A DNA stretch of 64,000 nt from an uncultured Paracoccaceae bacterium (GTDB lineage: Bacteria; Pseudomonadota; Alphaproteobacteria; Rhodobacterales; Rhodobacteraceae). The notes under the pieces were generated by a model, which saw only the letters and a program-made list of their open reading frames with translations, searched no databases and had not been told where the DNA came from. Every line of letters begins with the position of its first letter. The first letter of the stretch is position 1. Positions 8,670-16,978 of the stretch are shown here, one piece after another. Position numbers and translations under genes: made by a program. The stretch covers positions 62,001 through 126,000 of the forward strand of contig CATOSB010000011.1 in assembly GCA_951812305.1 (NCBI GenBank), written 5' to 3'.

Positions 8670-8835
8670 CTTTAAGGTTAGTAATCTTGTGCCGCGGCAA
8701 CAAATTTCCACAATTGGTAGCGCCATCTACAAGATTCCAGTTAATGGACGGGAGATTGTGTTGACTAACGCAATAAAAAATTTATGACATTAACAATTAC
8801 TTAATTATTTTGCTCCAGGGGGGTAGATAAAGGTT
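8670..8835. other. AT-rich upstream region of a lost exopolysaccharide gene
   Basis: Starts with the right CTTTAAGG duplication of IS66 copy D. It is markedly AT-rich (runs such as AAAAAATTTATG and TTACTTAATTATTTTG), unlike the inositol cluster that follows. TTGACT at 8761 could be a promoter -35 box, but a matching -10 is weak. The region precedes the sugar-transferase fragment starting at 8836 and probably served as its control region. No open frame here is convincing. Confidence 0.4.
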
Positions 8836-8985
8836 GTGTTTGATTTAAGCGTAGAGAGTGTCGAATTTCGACTTGATCGTTTCCAAAATCTCACTAGCTC
8901 CAAATTTTCCGGACGATTGTTTCGCATTGCAAAGCGCGGGTTCGATCTATTCCTCGCAGTGTCGTTGCTACCTTTGTTAACCTGA
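8836..8985 (+). pseudogene. N-terminal fragment of an exopolysaccharide sugar transferase, truncated by IS982 unit 2
   Basis: Too short for the ORF track. Reading from the GTG at 8836, after an in-frame TAG at 8824, gives 48 codons ending RIAKRGFDLFLAVSLLPLL, then two codons and a stop inside IS982 unit 2. The basic KRxFD motif followed by a hydrophobic helix is the start of WcaJ/EpsE-type polyprenyl-phosphate sugar transferases, which begin exopolysaccharide synthesis at the inner membrane. The catalytic domain is absent from the window. The DNA right of unit 2 is the inositol operon, so the rest of the gene was lost by rearrangement. Confidence 0.6.
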
Positions 8986-8999
8986 GTTCTGGATAAGCG

Positions 9000-9935
9000 C
9001 TATATCTGGTATTCGACCTGCCTGATTGTTTCCGGCACGGTTATGGGTCCCATTTTAACTTTGGTTTTCCCGAGCATATAGGCTGCGACACACGAGATGA
9101 GGTGTACGAATGCGTTGGCAGGCGATCTGTGTCGAGTGTGTTCCAGTCCCATGCTGGTTTTCAACTTATCGAACAGAGTTTCGATGATGAACCGCCTTCG
9201 CAACAGGATTTTGTTCAGGATTGGCAGGAGATAGTTTTTCATGTTGCGGCGAATGCCGGTGACGAGGTGGAGCCCACGCTGCCAGAGCCGTTGGAAGAGG
9301 GATTTGGAGATATAGCCCTTATCAGCAAATATTTTGCCTTCGAGGCCCGCGATCATGGCTTCAAACGGCTTTCGATCATCGACATTACCTGCCGTGATTT
9401 TGACGGCCATGATCTCCCCCTTGTTGTTGATGATTAGATGCAGTTTGAAGCCAAAGAACCAGCCCATTGTGCTGCGACCGCGCTTTGCCAGCCCCTTGAA
9501 GACCTTGTTTCGATTAATGCGGGCATTGTGGCAGACCGCGAGCTTAGTGCTGTCGGCAAAATAGACGCCGGTTTTTTCACCGCTGAAGCAGTGCAGCAGT
9601 ATGCAAAACGGCACCATTAATCTTGGCATGAGGCTGACAAACCGACCATAGCTCGGGAGGGTGCCAAAGCAGTCACGGTATTTCTGCTCAACGCCATAAA
9701 TCCAATAATGTTTGAAGTCCTTGAACGGCGACAAGTGAAACAAGACCATGATGAACAGGCTCTCCCCCAGGGTCAGCTTGCCGGCGCGAAGCCTCTGACG
9801 ACCCGAGGGGATCAACCGGTGGCGCTCCCAGTCCTCGTAGGTTTTTGCAAAATCATCGAGACAGACAAAAAGTGCGGTGTTAGTGATCGACATGAGTGGC
9901 GGTCCATATTGTGTCGCTTTTGAACCTTGAATCAT
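9000..9935 (-). CDS. IS982 family transposase
   Basis: 311 residues, full length, with the same [18 protein letters not shown] and [11 protein letters not shown] catalytic stretches as unit 1. It carries T instead of N in [10 protein letters not shown] and L in MIAGLEGK. Nothing is broken, so it should be able to act on all three units. Confidence 0.94.
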   Translation of the reverse strand: MIQGSKATQYGPPLMSITNTALFVCLDDFAKTYEDWERHRLIPSGRQRLRAGKLTLGESLFIMVLFHLSPFKDFKHYWIYGVEQKYRDCFGTLPSYGRFVSLMPRLMVPFCILLHCFSGEKTGVYFADSTKLAVCHNARINRNKVFKGLAKRGRSTMGWFFGFKLHLIINNKGEIMAVKITAGNVDDRKPFEAMIAGLEGKIFADKGYISKSLFQRLWQRGLHLVTGIRRNMKNYLLPILNKILLRRRFIIETLFDKLKTSMGLEHTRHRSPANAFVHLISCVAAYMLGKTKVKMGPITVPETIRQVEYQI

Positions 9936-10021
9936 GGGGCAACGTACTTGGAAACCCCTCTCACCCCATACTAATCACGGGGGCATTCAGGCTGGTCAAC
10001 ACGGGGCAAAAGGTGCGCGCC

Positions 10022-10462
10022 ATGGAGAACAACTTCCCAATCAACGAAGATCTCGCTTATGAGAAGATCCGGGACCTCATGTTCGACATGATGGAAGAGG
10101 ACCCCAACCGTCTCTACGCCCTCACGGATAAGCTCAATGAACTGGCTGCGCTCCCTAAAAGAACCATGACACTTGTGCTCGATCTGATGGCCGCCACTCC
10201 CTTTCAGGTGATCATCCCGAAACACGTACGGAAAAATGACCCTGATACATTCAAAGCGGATCACGAAACCGTTTCAAATGTTCTATTTCTTGGAGAGTTT
10301 GGCGGAATTGCCGTTGAACTGGAGCCAAATGAGGCTTTGAGAGAACCGAGGATCATTTCCATAACAATGGTGGAAATCCCTCATCGCAACCCTCTGCGAA
10401 AAAGGGTCAACGAGTATCGTAAAAAACGAATCAAAAAACTACGAAAAAATTCTGTCGAGTAG
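10022..10462 (+). CDS. IS982 passenger protein of unknown function
   Basis: Second copy of the 146-residue passenger, protein sequence identical to unit 3 and one visible residue from unit 1 (L in DPNRLYAL). The basic C-terminal tail is retained. It lies 57 bp upstream of the inositol dehydrogenase gene on the same strand with only the IS right end between, so read-through from its promoter could drive the operon that lost its own upstream DNA. Confidence 0.75.
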   Translation: MENNFPINEDLAYEKIRDLMFDMMEEDPNRLYALTDKLNELAALPKRTMTLVLDLMAATPFQVIIPKHVRKNDPDTFKADHETVSNVLFLGEFGGIAVELEPNEALREPRIISITMVEIPHRNPLRKRVNEYRKKRIKKLRKNSVE

Positions 10463-10519
10463 TGCACTGGTGACGCCAACGTCTTATCCAGAATCGGGGT
10501 TTGGTAGGGAAGTCGCAAC

Positions 10520-11620
10520 ATGCGCAATATCGGAATTGGTGTGATCGGCGGTGGCTATATGGGCAAGGCTCATTCGGCCGCGATGGCCGCCGTCGGTACA
10601 GTGTTCGAGACCACGCTGCGCCCGGAACTTGTGGCCATCGCAGCCACATCCGCAGAAAGCGCAGAGAGTTACCGCGCCGCCTATGGCTTCAAAAGCGGGA
10701 CAGCAGACTGGCAAGAAGTCGTGTGCGATCCGGAAGTTGAGGCCATAATTATCGCCTCTCCCCAATCCACGCACCGCGAAATTGCCGAAGCGGCCTTTGC
10801 CGCCGGAAAGCCCGTACTTTGCGAAAAACCGATGGGCGCGACGCTGGAAGACGCGCAAGCCATGACGAAGGCCGCAGAGGCCAGCGGCTTGATCAACCAG
10901 GTCGCCTATAACTACATCCGCACCCCGGCCAGCCAGTTCGCACGCCAATTGATCGCAGACGGCAAGCTCGGCAAAATCACCTGGATGCGCGCCGAACATG
11001 TCGAGGATTTCCACAACGACACCGGCGTCGCTGCATGGCGCTATCAGGGCCGCGCAAACGGATGCATCGGTGACCTCGCCCCGCATATCTATAATGCCGC
11101 TCTGGCGTTGATGGGCCCGGTCCAATCGCTTTCCGCGAATATGGAAACCGTCCACGCCGAGCGCGGCGGCATCCCCGTCACCAATGACGATCAGGTGCAG
11201 ATGATGGTGCGGTTCGAAAACGGCGTCATGGGGCACCTGTTCGCCAGCCGCGTCGCCACGGGGCGCAAGATGGGCTATGCCTACGAGGTATTCGGCACCA
11301 AAGGCGCGATCCGCTTCGATCAGGAGGATCAGAACGCGCTCTGGTTCTACGACGGCGCCGACCCACCCGAAATGCGGGGTTTCAGGAAGATCCTCACTGG
11401 CCCGGCACATCCCGACTACCTGCCCTTTTGCAAAGGTCCCGGCCACGGCACGGGCTATCAGGACCAGATCGTTATCGAGGCGAAAGACTTCCTTGAAGCC
11501 ATCGATTCCGGCGAACAACGCTGGCCAGCATTCCGCGATGGATTGGCCGTGCGCGAAATTATCGAGGCCGCCTATGAAAGTGACGCAACCGGCCAATGGG
11601 TCGACGTGAAAAAGGATTGA
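10520..11620 (+). CDS. Gfo/Idh/MocA family oxidoreductase (inositol/sugar dehydrogenase type)
   Basis: 366-residue NAD(P)-dependent dehydrogenase. The Rossmann dinucleotide motif GVIGGGYMGKAHS is at the N-terminus. The family signature LCEKPMG is near 97, and GDLAPHIYN contains the usual catalytic histidine. In this setting it probably oxidises an inositol isomer or derived polyol to an inosose. AGGGA lies about 10 bp before the ATG. IS982 unit 2 ends only 19 bp upstream, so the original promoter is gone. The iolE-type gene follows after 4 bp, indicating one transcript. Exact substrate cannot be read from sequence. Confidence 0.88.
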   Translation: MRNIGIGVIGGGYMGKAHSAAMAAVGTVFETTLRPELVAIAATSAESAESYRAAYGFKSGTADWQEVVCDPEVEAIIIASPQSTHREIAEAAFAAGKPVLCEKPMGATLEDAQAMTKAAEASGLINQVAYNYIRTPASQFARQLIADGKLGKITWMRAEHVEDFHNDTGVAAWRYQGRANGCIGDLAPHIYNAALALMGPVQSLSANMETVHAERGGIPVTNDDQVQMMVRFENGVMGHLFASRVATGRKMGYAYEVFGTKGAIRFDQEDQNALWFYDGADPPEMRGFRKILTGPAHPDYLPFCKGPGHGTGYQDQIVIEAKDFLEAIDSGEQRWPAFRDGLAVREIIEAAYESDATGQWVDVKKD

Positions 11621-11624
11621 TGCC

Positions 11625-12515
11625 ATGACCATCCGTATCGGCAATGCCCCTTGCTCATGGGGCGTGGAATTCGCAGACGATCCGCGCAACCCGCCGTGGA
11701 AGACAGTCCTCCAGGAATGCAAACAGGCGGGCTTCGACGGGATCGAGCTTGGCCCGGTCGGCTATGCGCCCGAGGATCCCGCCGCGCTGAAAGACGGGCT
11801 CGCCGAATTCGATCTGAAACTCATCGGCGGTGTCGTCTTCCGCCCGTTTCACGATGCCGACCAGTGGGATGACGTCATGGACGGCTCGGTGCGCACTTGC
11901 AAGGCACTGGTCGCCAATGGCGCGCAACACCTCGTCCTGATCGATTCCATCTCGCCCCGCCGCGCAGCAACCGCCGGGCGCTGGAACGACGCAGAAAAAA
12001 TGGATCAGGCCGAGTGGAACGCCTATCGCGACCGTATTATGACAGTCGCCAAGATGGGTGCCGAGGATTGCGGCCTGACGGTCGGCATCCACGCCCATGC
12101 TGCAGGCTTCATGGATTTTGAGCCAGAACTGGAACGCCTGCTGGAGGAAACCGACGAGAAGATCCTCAAAATCTGCTTCGACACCGGCCACCACTCCTAT
12201 GCCGGTTACGACCCGGTTGCGTTCATGAAGAAATGGATCGACCGCATCAGCTACGTACATTTCAAGGATATCGACCCGAAAGTGAAGGCTTGGGCTGTGA
12301 AGAACCAGATCGATTTTTACGAGGCCTGCGCAGAGGGCATATTCTGCAAGCTCGGTCTTGGTGATGTCGATTTCCCTTCTGTGCGCCAGATCCTGCTGGA
12401 AAACGAGTTTTCAGGCTGGTGTACTGTCGAACAGGATTGCGACCCGGCCGGCAAGACTTCCCCTTTGGACGACAACACCCATAACGGCAATTACCTGAAA
12501 AGCATCGGCTTCTGA
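11625..12515 (+). CDS. iolE: IolE-type inosose dehydratase (TIM-barrel)
   Basis: 296-residue AP-endonuclease-2-like TIM barrel. The start MTIRIGNAPCSWGVEF, the GIELGPVGY stretch and the metal-site strands (GIHAHAAGF, CFDTGHHSYAG, YVHFKDIDP, CTVEQDCDP) match IolE-family 2-keto-myo-inositol dehydratases. These convert scyllo-inosose to 3D-trihydroxycyclohexane-1,2-dione, the substrate of IolD encoded 9 kb downstream. It starts 4 bp after the preceding dehydrogenase. A related sugar-phosphate isomerase/epimerase role is the alternative, but IolD in the cluster favours IolE. Confidence 0.85.
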   Translation: MTIRIGNAPCSWGVEFADDPRNPPWKTVLQECKQAGFDGIELGPVGYAPEDPAALKDGLAEFDLKLIGGVVFRPFHDADQWDDVMDGSVRTCKALVANGAQHLVLIDSISPRRAATAGRWNDAEKMDQAEWNAYRDRIMTVAKMGAEDCGLTVGIHAHAAGFMDFEPELERLLEETDEKILKICFDTGHHSYAGYDPVAFMKKWIDRISYVHFKDIDPKVKAWAVKNQIDFYEACAEGIFCKLGLGDVDFPSVRQILLENEFSGWCTVEQDCDPAGKTSPLDDNTHNGNYLKSIGF

Positions 12516-12519
12516 GCCG

Positions 12520-12570
12520 ACACAATCTTCTAGAAGATTGTGTTCCGGCAGAATTTTCTGGAAAATTCTG
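12520..12570. repeat. Two adjacent perfect palindromes between iolE and the second dehydrogenase
   Basis: The 75-bp gap inside the operon holds two inverted repeats in a row. The first (12520 to 12543) has 12-base arms ACACAATCTTCT and AGAAGATTGTGT with no loop. The second (12549 to 12570) has arms CAGAATTTTC and GAAAATTCTG around TG. Both could form hairpins in RNA, followed by a clear ribosome site (GGGAGA) and the next ATG. No U-tract follows, so an mRNA processing or stability element, or a protein-binding site, is likelier than a terminator. Confidence 0.7.
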
Positions 12571-12590
12571 ATGTGTCTAGGGAGACGGCA

Positions 12591-13724
12591 ATGAGAAAAC
12601 TCAAATGGGGCATGATCGGTGGCGGCGAAGGCAGCCAGATCGGCCCGGCCCACCGCCTCGGCGCTCTCGCCGACGGCCATTTCGAATTCGCGGCGGGCGC
12701 ACTCGATCACCGCCCGAAACAGGGCCGCGCCTATGCCCAAAGTCTTGGCATCGCAACCGACCGGGCCTACGGCGATTGGCGGGAAATGCTTGCTGGCGAG
12801 AAAGACCGCGACGACCGTATCGACCTCGTCACCATCGCCACCCCCAACTCAACACATTTCGGGATCACAAAGGCGTTCCTCGAAGCCGGCTTTAACGTAC
12901 TCTGTGAAAAGCCGATGACCATGACGGTCGAGGAAGGCGAAGACATTGTCCGCACCGCCGAGAAATCTGGCAAAATCTGCGCTGTCAACTACTGCTATTC
13001 AGCCTATCCAATGGTCCGCCAGGCCCGCGCGATGGTCAAAGCCGGCGAGATCGGCAAACCCCGGCTTGTGGTCACCAGCTTCAGCCACGGCCACCACGCT
13101 GATGCCGCCGATGCCGATAACCCCCGCGTCCGCTGGCGCTATGATCCTGAACTGGCCGGTGTCTCCGGCCAGTTCGCAGATTGCGGCATCCATGCGCTGC
13201 ATTTGGCCAGCTTCATTTGCAATGATCAGGTCGAAAGCCTCAGCGCGGATTTTGTTTCCACCATCCCGAGCCGTACGTTGGAAGATGACGCGATGGTCAA
13301 TTTTCGCATGTCCGGCGGCACCGCCGGGCGGCTTTGGACATCTTCGGTCGCGATTGGACGTCAGCATGGATTCGACATTCAGATCTTTGGCGAGACCGGA
13401 GGGTTGAAATGGTTCTCTGAACAACCCAATCAGCTGATCCATACGCCTCTCAATGGCCGCACCCAGATCATTGAAAAAGGCGAAGGCGGTCTGCATAACG
13501 ACGCAACTCGGCTTTCCCGGGTTGCTATCGCCCATCCAGAAGGGTTCCCGATGGCAGTTGCCAATGTATATGTCGATCTTGCCGCCGCGATCCGCGGTGA
13601 TGTCACTAACGGCCTGCCAACAGCAGCAGATGGTGTTCGTTCCGTTGCCGCCGTGCATACCGCCGTGGCGTCAGCCAATGAAAATGGCGTATGGCTTGAC
13701 GCGCGCCCGCCGATGTTCAGGTAG
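12591..13724 (+). CDS. Gfo/Idh/MocA family oxidoreductase, second paralogue
   Basis: 377-residue dehydrogenase from the ATG at 12591, preceded by GGGAGA; the ORF track start at 12540 lies inside the palindromes and is unlikely. Motifs are GMIGGGEGSQIGPAHR at the nucleotide site, VLCEKPMTM near 105, and a GIHALH stretch with the probable catalytic histidine. It is longer and divergent from the first paralogue, with the IGPAHR variant typical of proteins that act on another inositol isomer or glycoside. It ends the first gene block; the LacI gene follows after 146 bp. Confidence 0.85.
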   Translation: MRKLKWGMIGGGEGSQIGPAHRLGALADGHFEFAAGALDHRPKQGRAYAQSLGIATDRAYGDWREMLAGEKDRDDRIDLVTIATPNSTHFGITKAFLEAGFNVLCEKPMTMTVEEGEDIVRTAEKSGKICAVNYCYSAYPMVRQARAMVKAGEIGKPRLVVTSFSHGHHADAADADNPRVRWRYDPELAGVSGQFADCGIHALHLASFICNDQVESLSADFVSTIPSRTLEDDAMVNFRMSGGTAGRLWTSSVAIGRQHGFDIQIFGETGGLKWFSEQPNQLIHTPLNGRTQIIEKGEGGLHNDATRLSRVAIAHPEGFPMAVANVYVDLAAAIRGDVTNGLPTAADGVRSVAAVHTAVASANENGVWLDARPPMFR

Positions 13725-13870
13725 CCCACTGCGATAGGTTTCAATCAAACCCTCGCCAATTACCCGCGCGAATCTGTCCGAAATCCGATCACATTTAGAT
13801 GGGGCTTCCCTCAGAACTAATCAGATTGTACCATCACAACTGATATTGATTCTGATGGATATCACTCATC

Positions 13871-14902
13871 ATGGCACGCAGACCCACCATTCAGGACATC
13901 GCACAAGAGGCCGGTGTCAGCGTCGCAACCGTCGACAGGGTGCTGAACGGCCGCCTGCGCGTGCGTGAAGAAACCGCACGCAAAGTGTCCGAAGCCGCGC
14001 ATCGCATCAAATACCATGCCACCAACCTGATTGAACAACGCCTTCGCGCCGATCTGCCAGAGGTCCGGATGGGTTTTGTTCTGCAAAAGGAACGGCAGCC
14101 GTTTTATCAAAACGTCGCCGCAGAGATCGAGGAAGCCGTGCGCACAGCGCCCAAAATCCGCGGCATCGCCATGATCGACTTTGCTGCGACGCAGTCCCAC
14201 ACCGACATGGCCCGTTTGCTTGACGCGATGGCTGGTCGTGTTGATGCCGTCGCGGCAGTCGCCGTCAACCACCGCTCTGTCACCGATGCCGTTGTCCGGC
14301 TTAAATCCGTTGGCATCCCGACATTCGCTGCCCTGAACGATTTCGCGCAGGGCGAGCGCATCTGCTATATCGGCAGCAACAACATGAAAGTCGGGCGCAT
14401 GGCGGGCTGGATGGTGGCCACGGCGGTGCACGTTCCCGGCAAGGTCGCGCTTTTTGTCGGCGGTCACCGATGGCACGGACATGAACTGCGCGAAACCGGA
14501 TTTCGCAGCTATTTCCGTGAAAAAGCACCAGAATTCACAGTTCTCGACACGATGGTCAACCTCGAAACCCGGCAGCTGACGCACGAGGCGACGCTCGATT
14601 TGCTGGACAGGCACCCGGACATCAAGGGCATCTTCATGACCGGCGGCGGCATGGAAGGCGCGATCAGGGCGCTGCGGGAAACCCGCGAACCCGGCGAGGT
14701 CGCGCTGGTTGTGAACGAGCTTACGCCAGAGACCCAGTTGGGCTTGACCGATGGCTATGTCACGATGGTCGCGGCGACGCCATTAAAGGCGTTGTGCCGG
14801 AATTTGGTCGAGATGATGTCGCAGGTTACGCTGAATGAAGACGCCCGAATCCCCAGCCAGGTATTTCTTGAAAGTGTGATTCACCTTCCTGAGTCCGTCT
14901 GA
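13871..14902 (+). CDS. LacI family transcriptional regulator
   Basis: 343 residues. Residues 5 to about 55 form the LacI helix-turn-helix (TIQDIAQEAGVSVATVDRVL) and hinge. The rest is a periplasmic-binding-protein-like ligand domain, related in fold to the binding protein encoded downstream. It lies between the catabolic block and the transporter block, both on the same strand, the usual place for a local regulator. It probably represses or activates this cluster in response to an inositol-like sugar. The VDRVLNG variant is common to regulators of inositol/ribose-type operons in alphaproteobacteria. Confidence 0.88.
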   Translation: MARRPTIQDIAQEAGVSVATVDRVLNGRLRVREETARKVSEAAHRIKYHATNLIEQRLRADLPEVRMGFVLQKERQPFYQNVAAEIEEAVRTAPKIRGIAMIDFAATQSHTDMARLLDAMAGRVDAVAAVAVNHRSVTDAVVRLKSVGIPTFAALNDFAQGERICYIGSNNMKVGRMAGWMVATAVHVPGKVALFVGGHRWHGHELRETGFRSYFREKAPEFTVLDTMVNLETRQLTHEATLDLLDRHPDIKGIFMTGGGMEGAIRALRETREPGEVALVVNELTPETQLGLTDGYVTMVAATPLKALCRNLVEMMSQVTLNEDARIPSQVFLESVIHLPESV

Positions 14903-15367
14903 CTGCGCAGCGTAATTGATTGTTTTTGAGGCAATCCTGTCACGTCAACTCAGAATTTGATGTAATTCCATCATTTGCCGCGCACAACTTTCATCAATGA
15001 AACCATATAGGCGCGGTCCACTTGACGCATCGGCCCAAAATCAACCAACTTGTCGCCGTTGTCGGACCCACCGGCGTCGCCGCGCGATGTTTTGAAACTA
15101 GCCCGGGAACGCAGGTACTTCGGTTCGACCTGGGAGGAGATCTGGAATGTATGACATGTTGGCGCTTGCCAGCCTTGTCTTTGGCGTCTTTGGTGCCTTG
15201 CACCATTTCCGCCGGTCCGATCGCAATTCCTACATTCACGCATTCGTTGCATCGCGGGTCGGGATCGCTCCCGTTAAGCGCGTCGGTGGGATGAATTCCG
15301 CCCAAGATCCGGGCATTTCCGGTGAATACCGCGGGGCCGCCGGACCCCAAACCTCAGGGAGAAACTC
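14903..15367. promoter_or_regulatory. 465-bp intergenic region before the sugar transporter, candidate operator
   Basis: Upstream control region of the transporter genes. TGATG TAATTC CATCA at 14958 to 14973 is a small inverted repeat that could be a LacI-family operator. CAGGGAG lies close before the original ATG of the binding-protein gene at 15368. A short frame at 15147 to 15371 (MYDMLALASL) has a ribosome-site-like GGAGGA, but its composition and overlap with the next gene start make it doubtful. I see no other gene. Confidence 0.4.
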
Positions 15368-15377
15368 ATGAAGAAAC
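15368..15377 (+). other. Displaced 5' end of the sugar-binding protein gene
   Basis: ATGAAGAAAC is the first three codons and one base of the binding-protein gene, with its ribosome site GGGAG just upstream. IS66 copy E follows immediately. Joined to the sequence after the element at 16987 it restores MKKLLLAGAALAVAASAAMA, a textbook signal peptide. This is direct evidence that the IS split the gene. Confidence 0.85.
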
Positions 15378-16978
15378 GTAACTCCCAAGCACCCCCCACG
15401 TTTGAGTGTTATTGTCAGTTTTATGGTGAGTCGAATTTGCCATTTTGCGCGTGTTTTTTTTCTTTCTTGTCTGAATTCTGTGGCGCCGGGTTGATTTCTC
15501 TGAATCAGTGGTGGGATGGATCAGGTTGCCGCCCTTGAACAACTTCTCGCCACGGCTCTGCGTCGGATCGCTGAGCTTGAAGCTGCGTTGGCGAGCATGG
15601 CGGAAGAGATCACGGACCTGCGCCGACAGTTGGCCAAGAACAGCAGCAATAGCAGCAAGCCCCCTTCAAGTGATGGCCTGAAGAAGCCAGCCCCGCGCAG
15701 CCTGCGTGGCAAATCCGGAAAGAAAAGTGGCGGCCAAGTTGGCCACCGGGGCGACACCCTGCGCCAGACGTCAACACCCGACTTTGTCGAACGGCATGAG
15801 GCGACGCATTGCAGCGCCTGTCAGAGCGCCCTGACGGCGGAGATGGTGAAAGGGATCGAGAAGCGTCAGGTGTTCGACTTGCCTGCGCCACGCCTGGAGG
15901 TCACCGAGCATCAGGCGGCGGTTTATTGTTGCGACCATTGTCGAGCCACGACGACGGCTGGCTTTCCCGATGGCGTGGCCGCGCATGTGCAATATGGCAC
16001 GCGCATGCGGGCAGTGGCGGTCTATTGCAATGTTCAGCAGCTGATACCCGAGGATCGGGTCTGCCAGCTTATGCGCGACCTGTTTGGGGCCACCAGCTTG
16101 TGCGCGGCCAGCGTGACCAACTGGACGCGCGGCGCGGCAAATAAGATGGGTGTCGTGGTTGAACACATTCTCGCCCGGCTTGCCGAAGGCGGCGTTCGGC
16201 ATCTGGACGAGACCGGACTTCGTGTTGCCGGCAAGCTGCACTGGCTGCACACGATCTGCGATACCGCCTTCACCCATTACCGCATCAGCGCCAAACGCGG
16301 TGCTGTTCCAACCTTCCTGACCGGCGGGACGATCATTCATGATCACTGGAAACCCTACTACGCCCATATGAGCGGAGTGGACGCCCACGCCCTCTGCGGG
16401 GCGCATCACTTGCGCGAACTCAAGGCCATCGAAGAGATCGAAAAAGAGCCTTGGGCGACGGAGATGAGCGCAGTGCTTCATAGCGCCAATCAGCTCAGAT
16501 GCGCGGCTCAGGATCAAGGCGAGACCGAACTCCCGGAACTGGTTCGCCAGGGTATAGTCACCAGATACATGGCGATCCTCGCCAAGGGGCTCGCCTTCCA
16601 CGAACGCCAGCCCCCGCTGGCCAAAAGCCCCGGCACCCGCGGCCGAAAAGCCAGGCGGCCAGGCCACAACCTGCTCCTCCGCCTGCGTGACTACCGCGAT
16701 GACGTTTTGCGATTCATCGCCGACTTCGCGGTCCCATTCACAAACAATCAGGCCGAACAGGACCTGCGCATGATGAAGCTGCGCATGAAAATCTCGGGCA
16801 CCTTCCGCACCCTCGAGGGCGCGCGGGTCTTCGCCGACATCAGGTCCGTCATCTCGACGGCCAGAAAACACCGGTTCAACATCCTGGAAATCCTGACCCT
16901 GTCACCACCTCAGATCATCGCACGGCTCTGACGGAACAAAACCCCGCAACCCTATCGGACAGGGTGCTTGGGAGTTAC
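15378..16978 (+). mobile_element. IS66-family element, copy E (inside sugar-binding protein gene)
   Basis: 1601 bp, one base longer than the others because of an extra T in the T-run near 15455. Flanking octamers are GAAGAAAC (15370 to 15377) and GCAGAAAC (16979 to 16986), a target duplication with one later substitution. The element lies after codon 3 of the ABC binding-protein gene in the same orientation as that gene. Confidence 0.94.
15516..16931 (+). CDS. tnpC: IS66 family transposase TnpC
   Basis: 471-residue intact IS66 transposase, protein sequence identical to copy B. The coiled coil, both CxxC pairs and all three catalytic acidic residues are present. Its stop lies 47 bp before the element end, and the truncated sugar-binding-protein frame starts in that end, so transposase transcription could read into the transporter operon. 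Confidence 0.95.
   Translation: MDQVAALEQLLATALRRIAELEAALASMAEEITDLRRQLAKNSSNSSKPPSSDGLKKPAPRSLRGKSGKKSGGQVGHRGDTLRQTSTPDFVERHEATHCSACQSALTAEMVKGIEKRQVFDLPAPRLEVTEHQAAVYCCDHCRATTTAGFPDGVAAHVQYGTRMRAVAVYCNVQQLIPEDRVCQLMRDLFGATSLCAASVTNWTRGAANKMGVVVEHILARLAEGGVRHLDETGLRVAGKLHWLHTICDTAFTHYRISAKRGAVPTFLTGGTIIHDHWKPYYAHMSGVDAHALCGAHHLRELKAIEEIEKEPWATEMSAVLHSANQLRCAAQDQGETELPELVRQGIVTRYMAILAKGLAFHERQPPLAKSPGTRGRKARRPGHNLLLRLRDYRDDVLRFIADFAVPFTNNQAEQDLRMMKLRMKISGTFRTLEGARVFADIRSVISTARKHRFNILEILTLSPPQIIARL

Larger units (their letters stand above)
8980..10500. mobile_element. IS982-family element with passenger gene, unit 2
   Basis: 1521 bp, same termini and gene order as units 1 and 3. Flanks are TTGTTA on the left and TTGGTA on the right, so any 6-bp duplication is imperfect. 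The left flank is a broken sugar-transferase gene and the right flank is the ribosome-binding region of the first inositol gene. This fits a copy at a rearrangement joint better than a simple insertion. Its passenger gene reads toward the inositol operon. Confidence 0.92.

Noticed and set aside
8974-10506. TTGTTA/TTGGTA as a true target duplication of IS982 unit 2
   Set aside because: One mismatch in six, and the genes on the two sides are unrelated, so chance or rearrangement explains it better.
10484-11722. 412-residue minus-strand frame over the first inositol dehydrogenase
   Set aside because: Antisense shadow of a clear Gfo/Idh gene in GC-rich DNA; no family signature.
15147-15371. Short frame MYDMLALASL before the sugar-binding protein
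   Set aside because: Has a ribosome-site-like GGAGGA but overlaps the next gene's start, and its second half has poor coding character. Kept only as a note in the intergenic entry.
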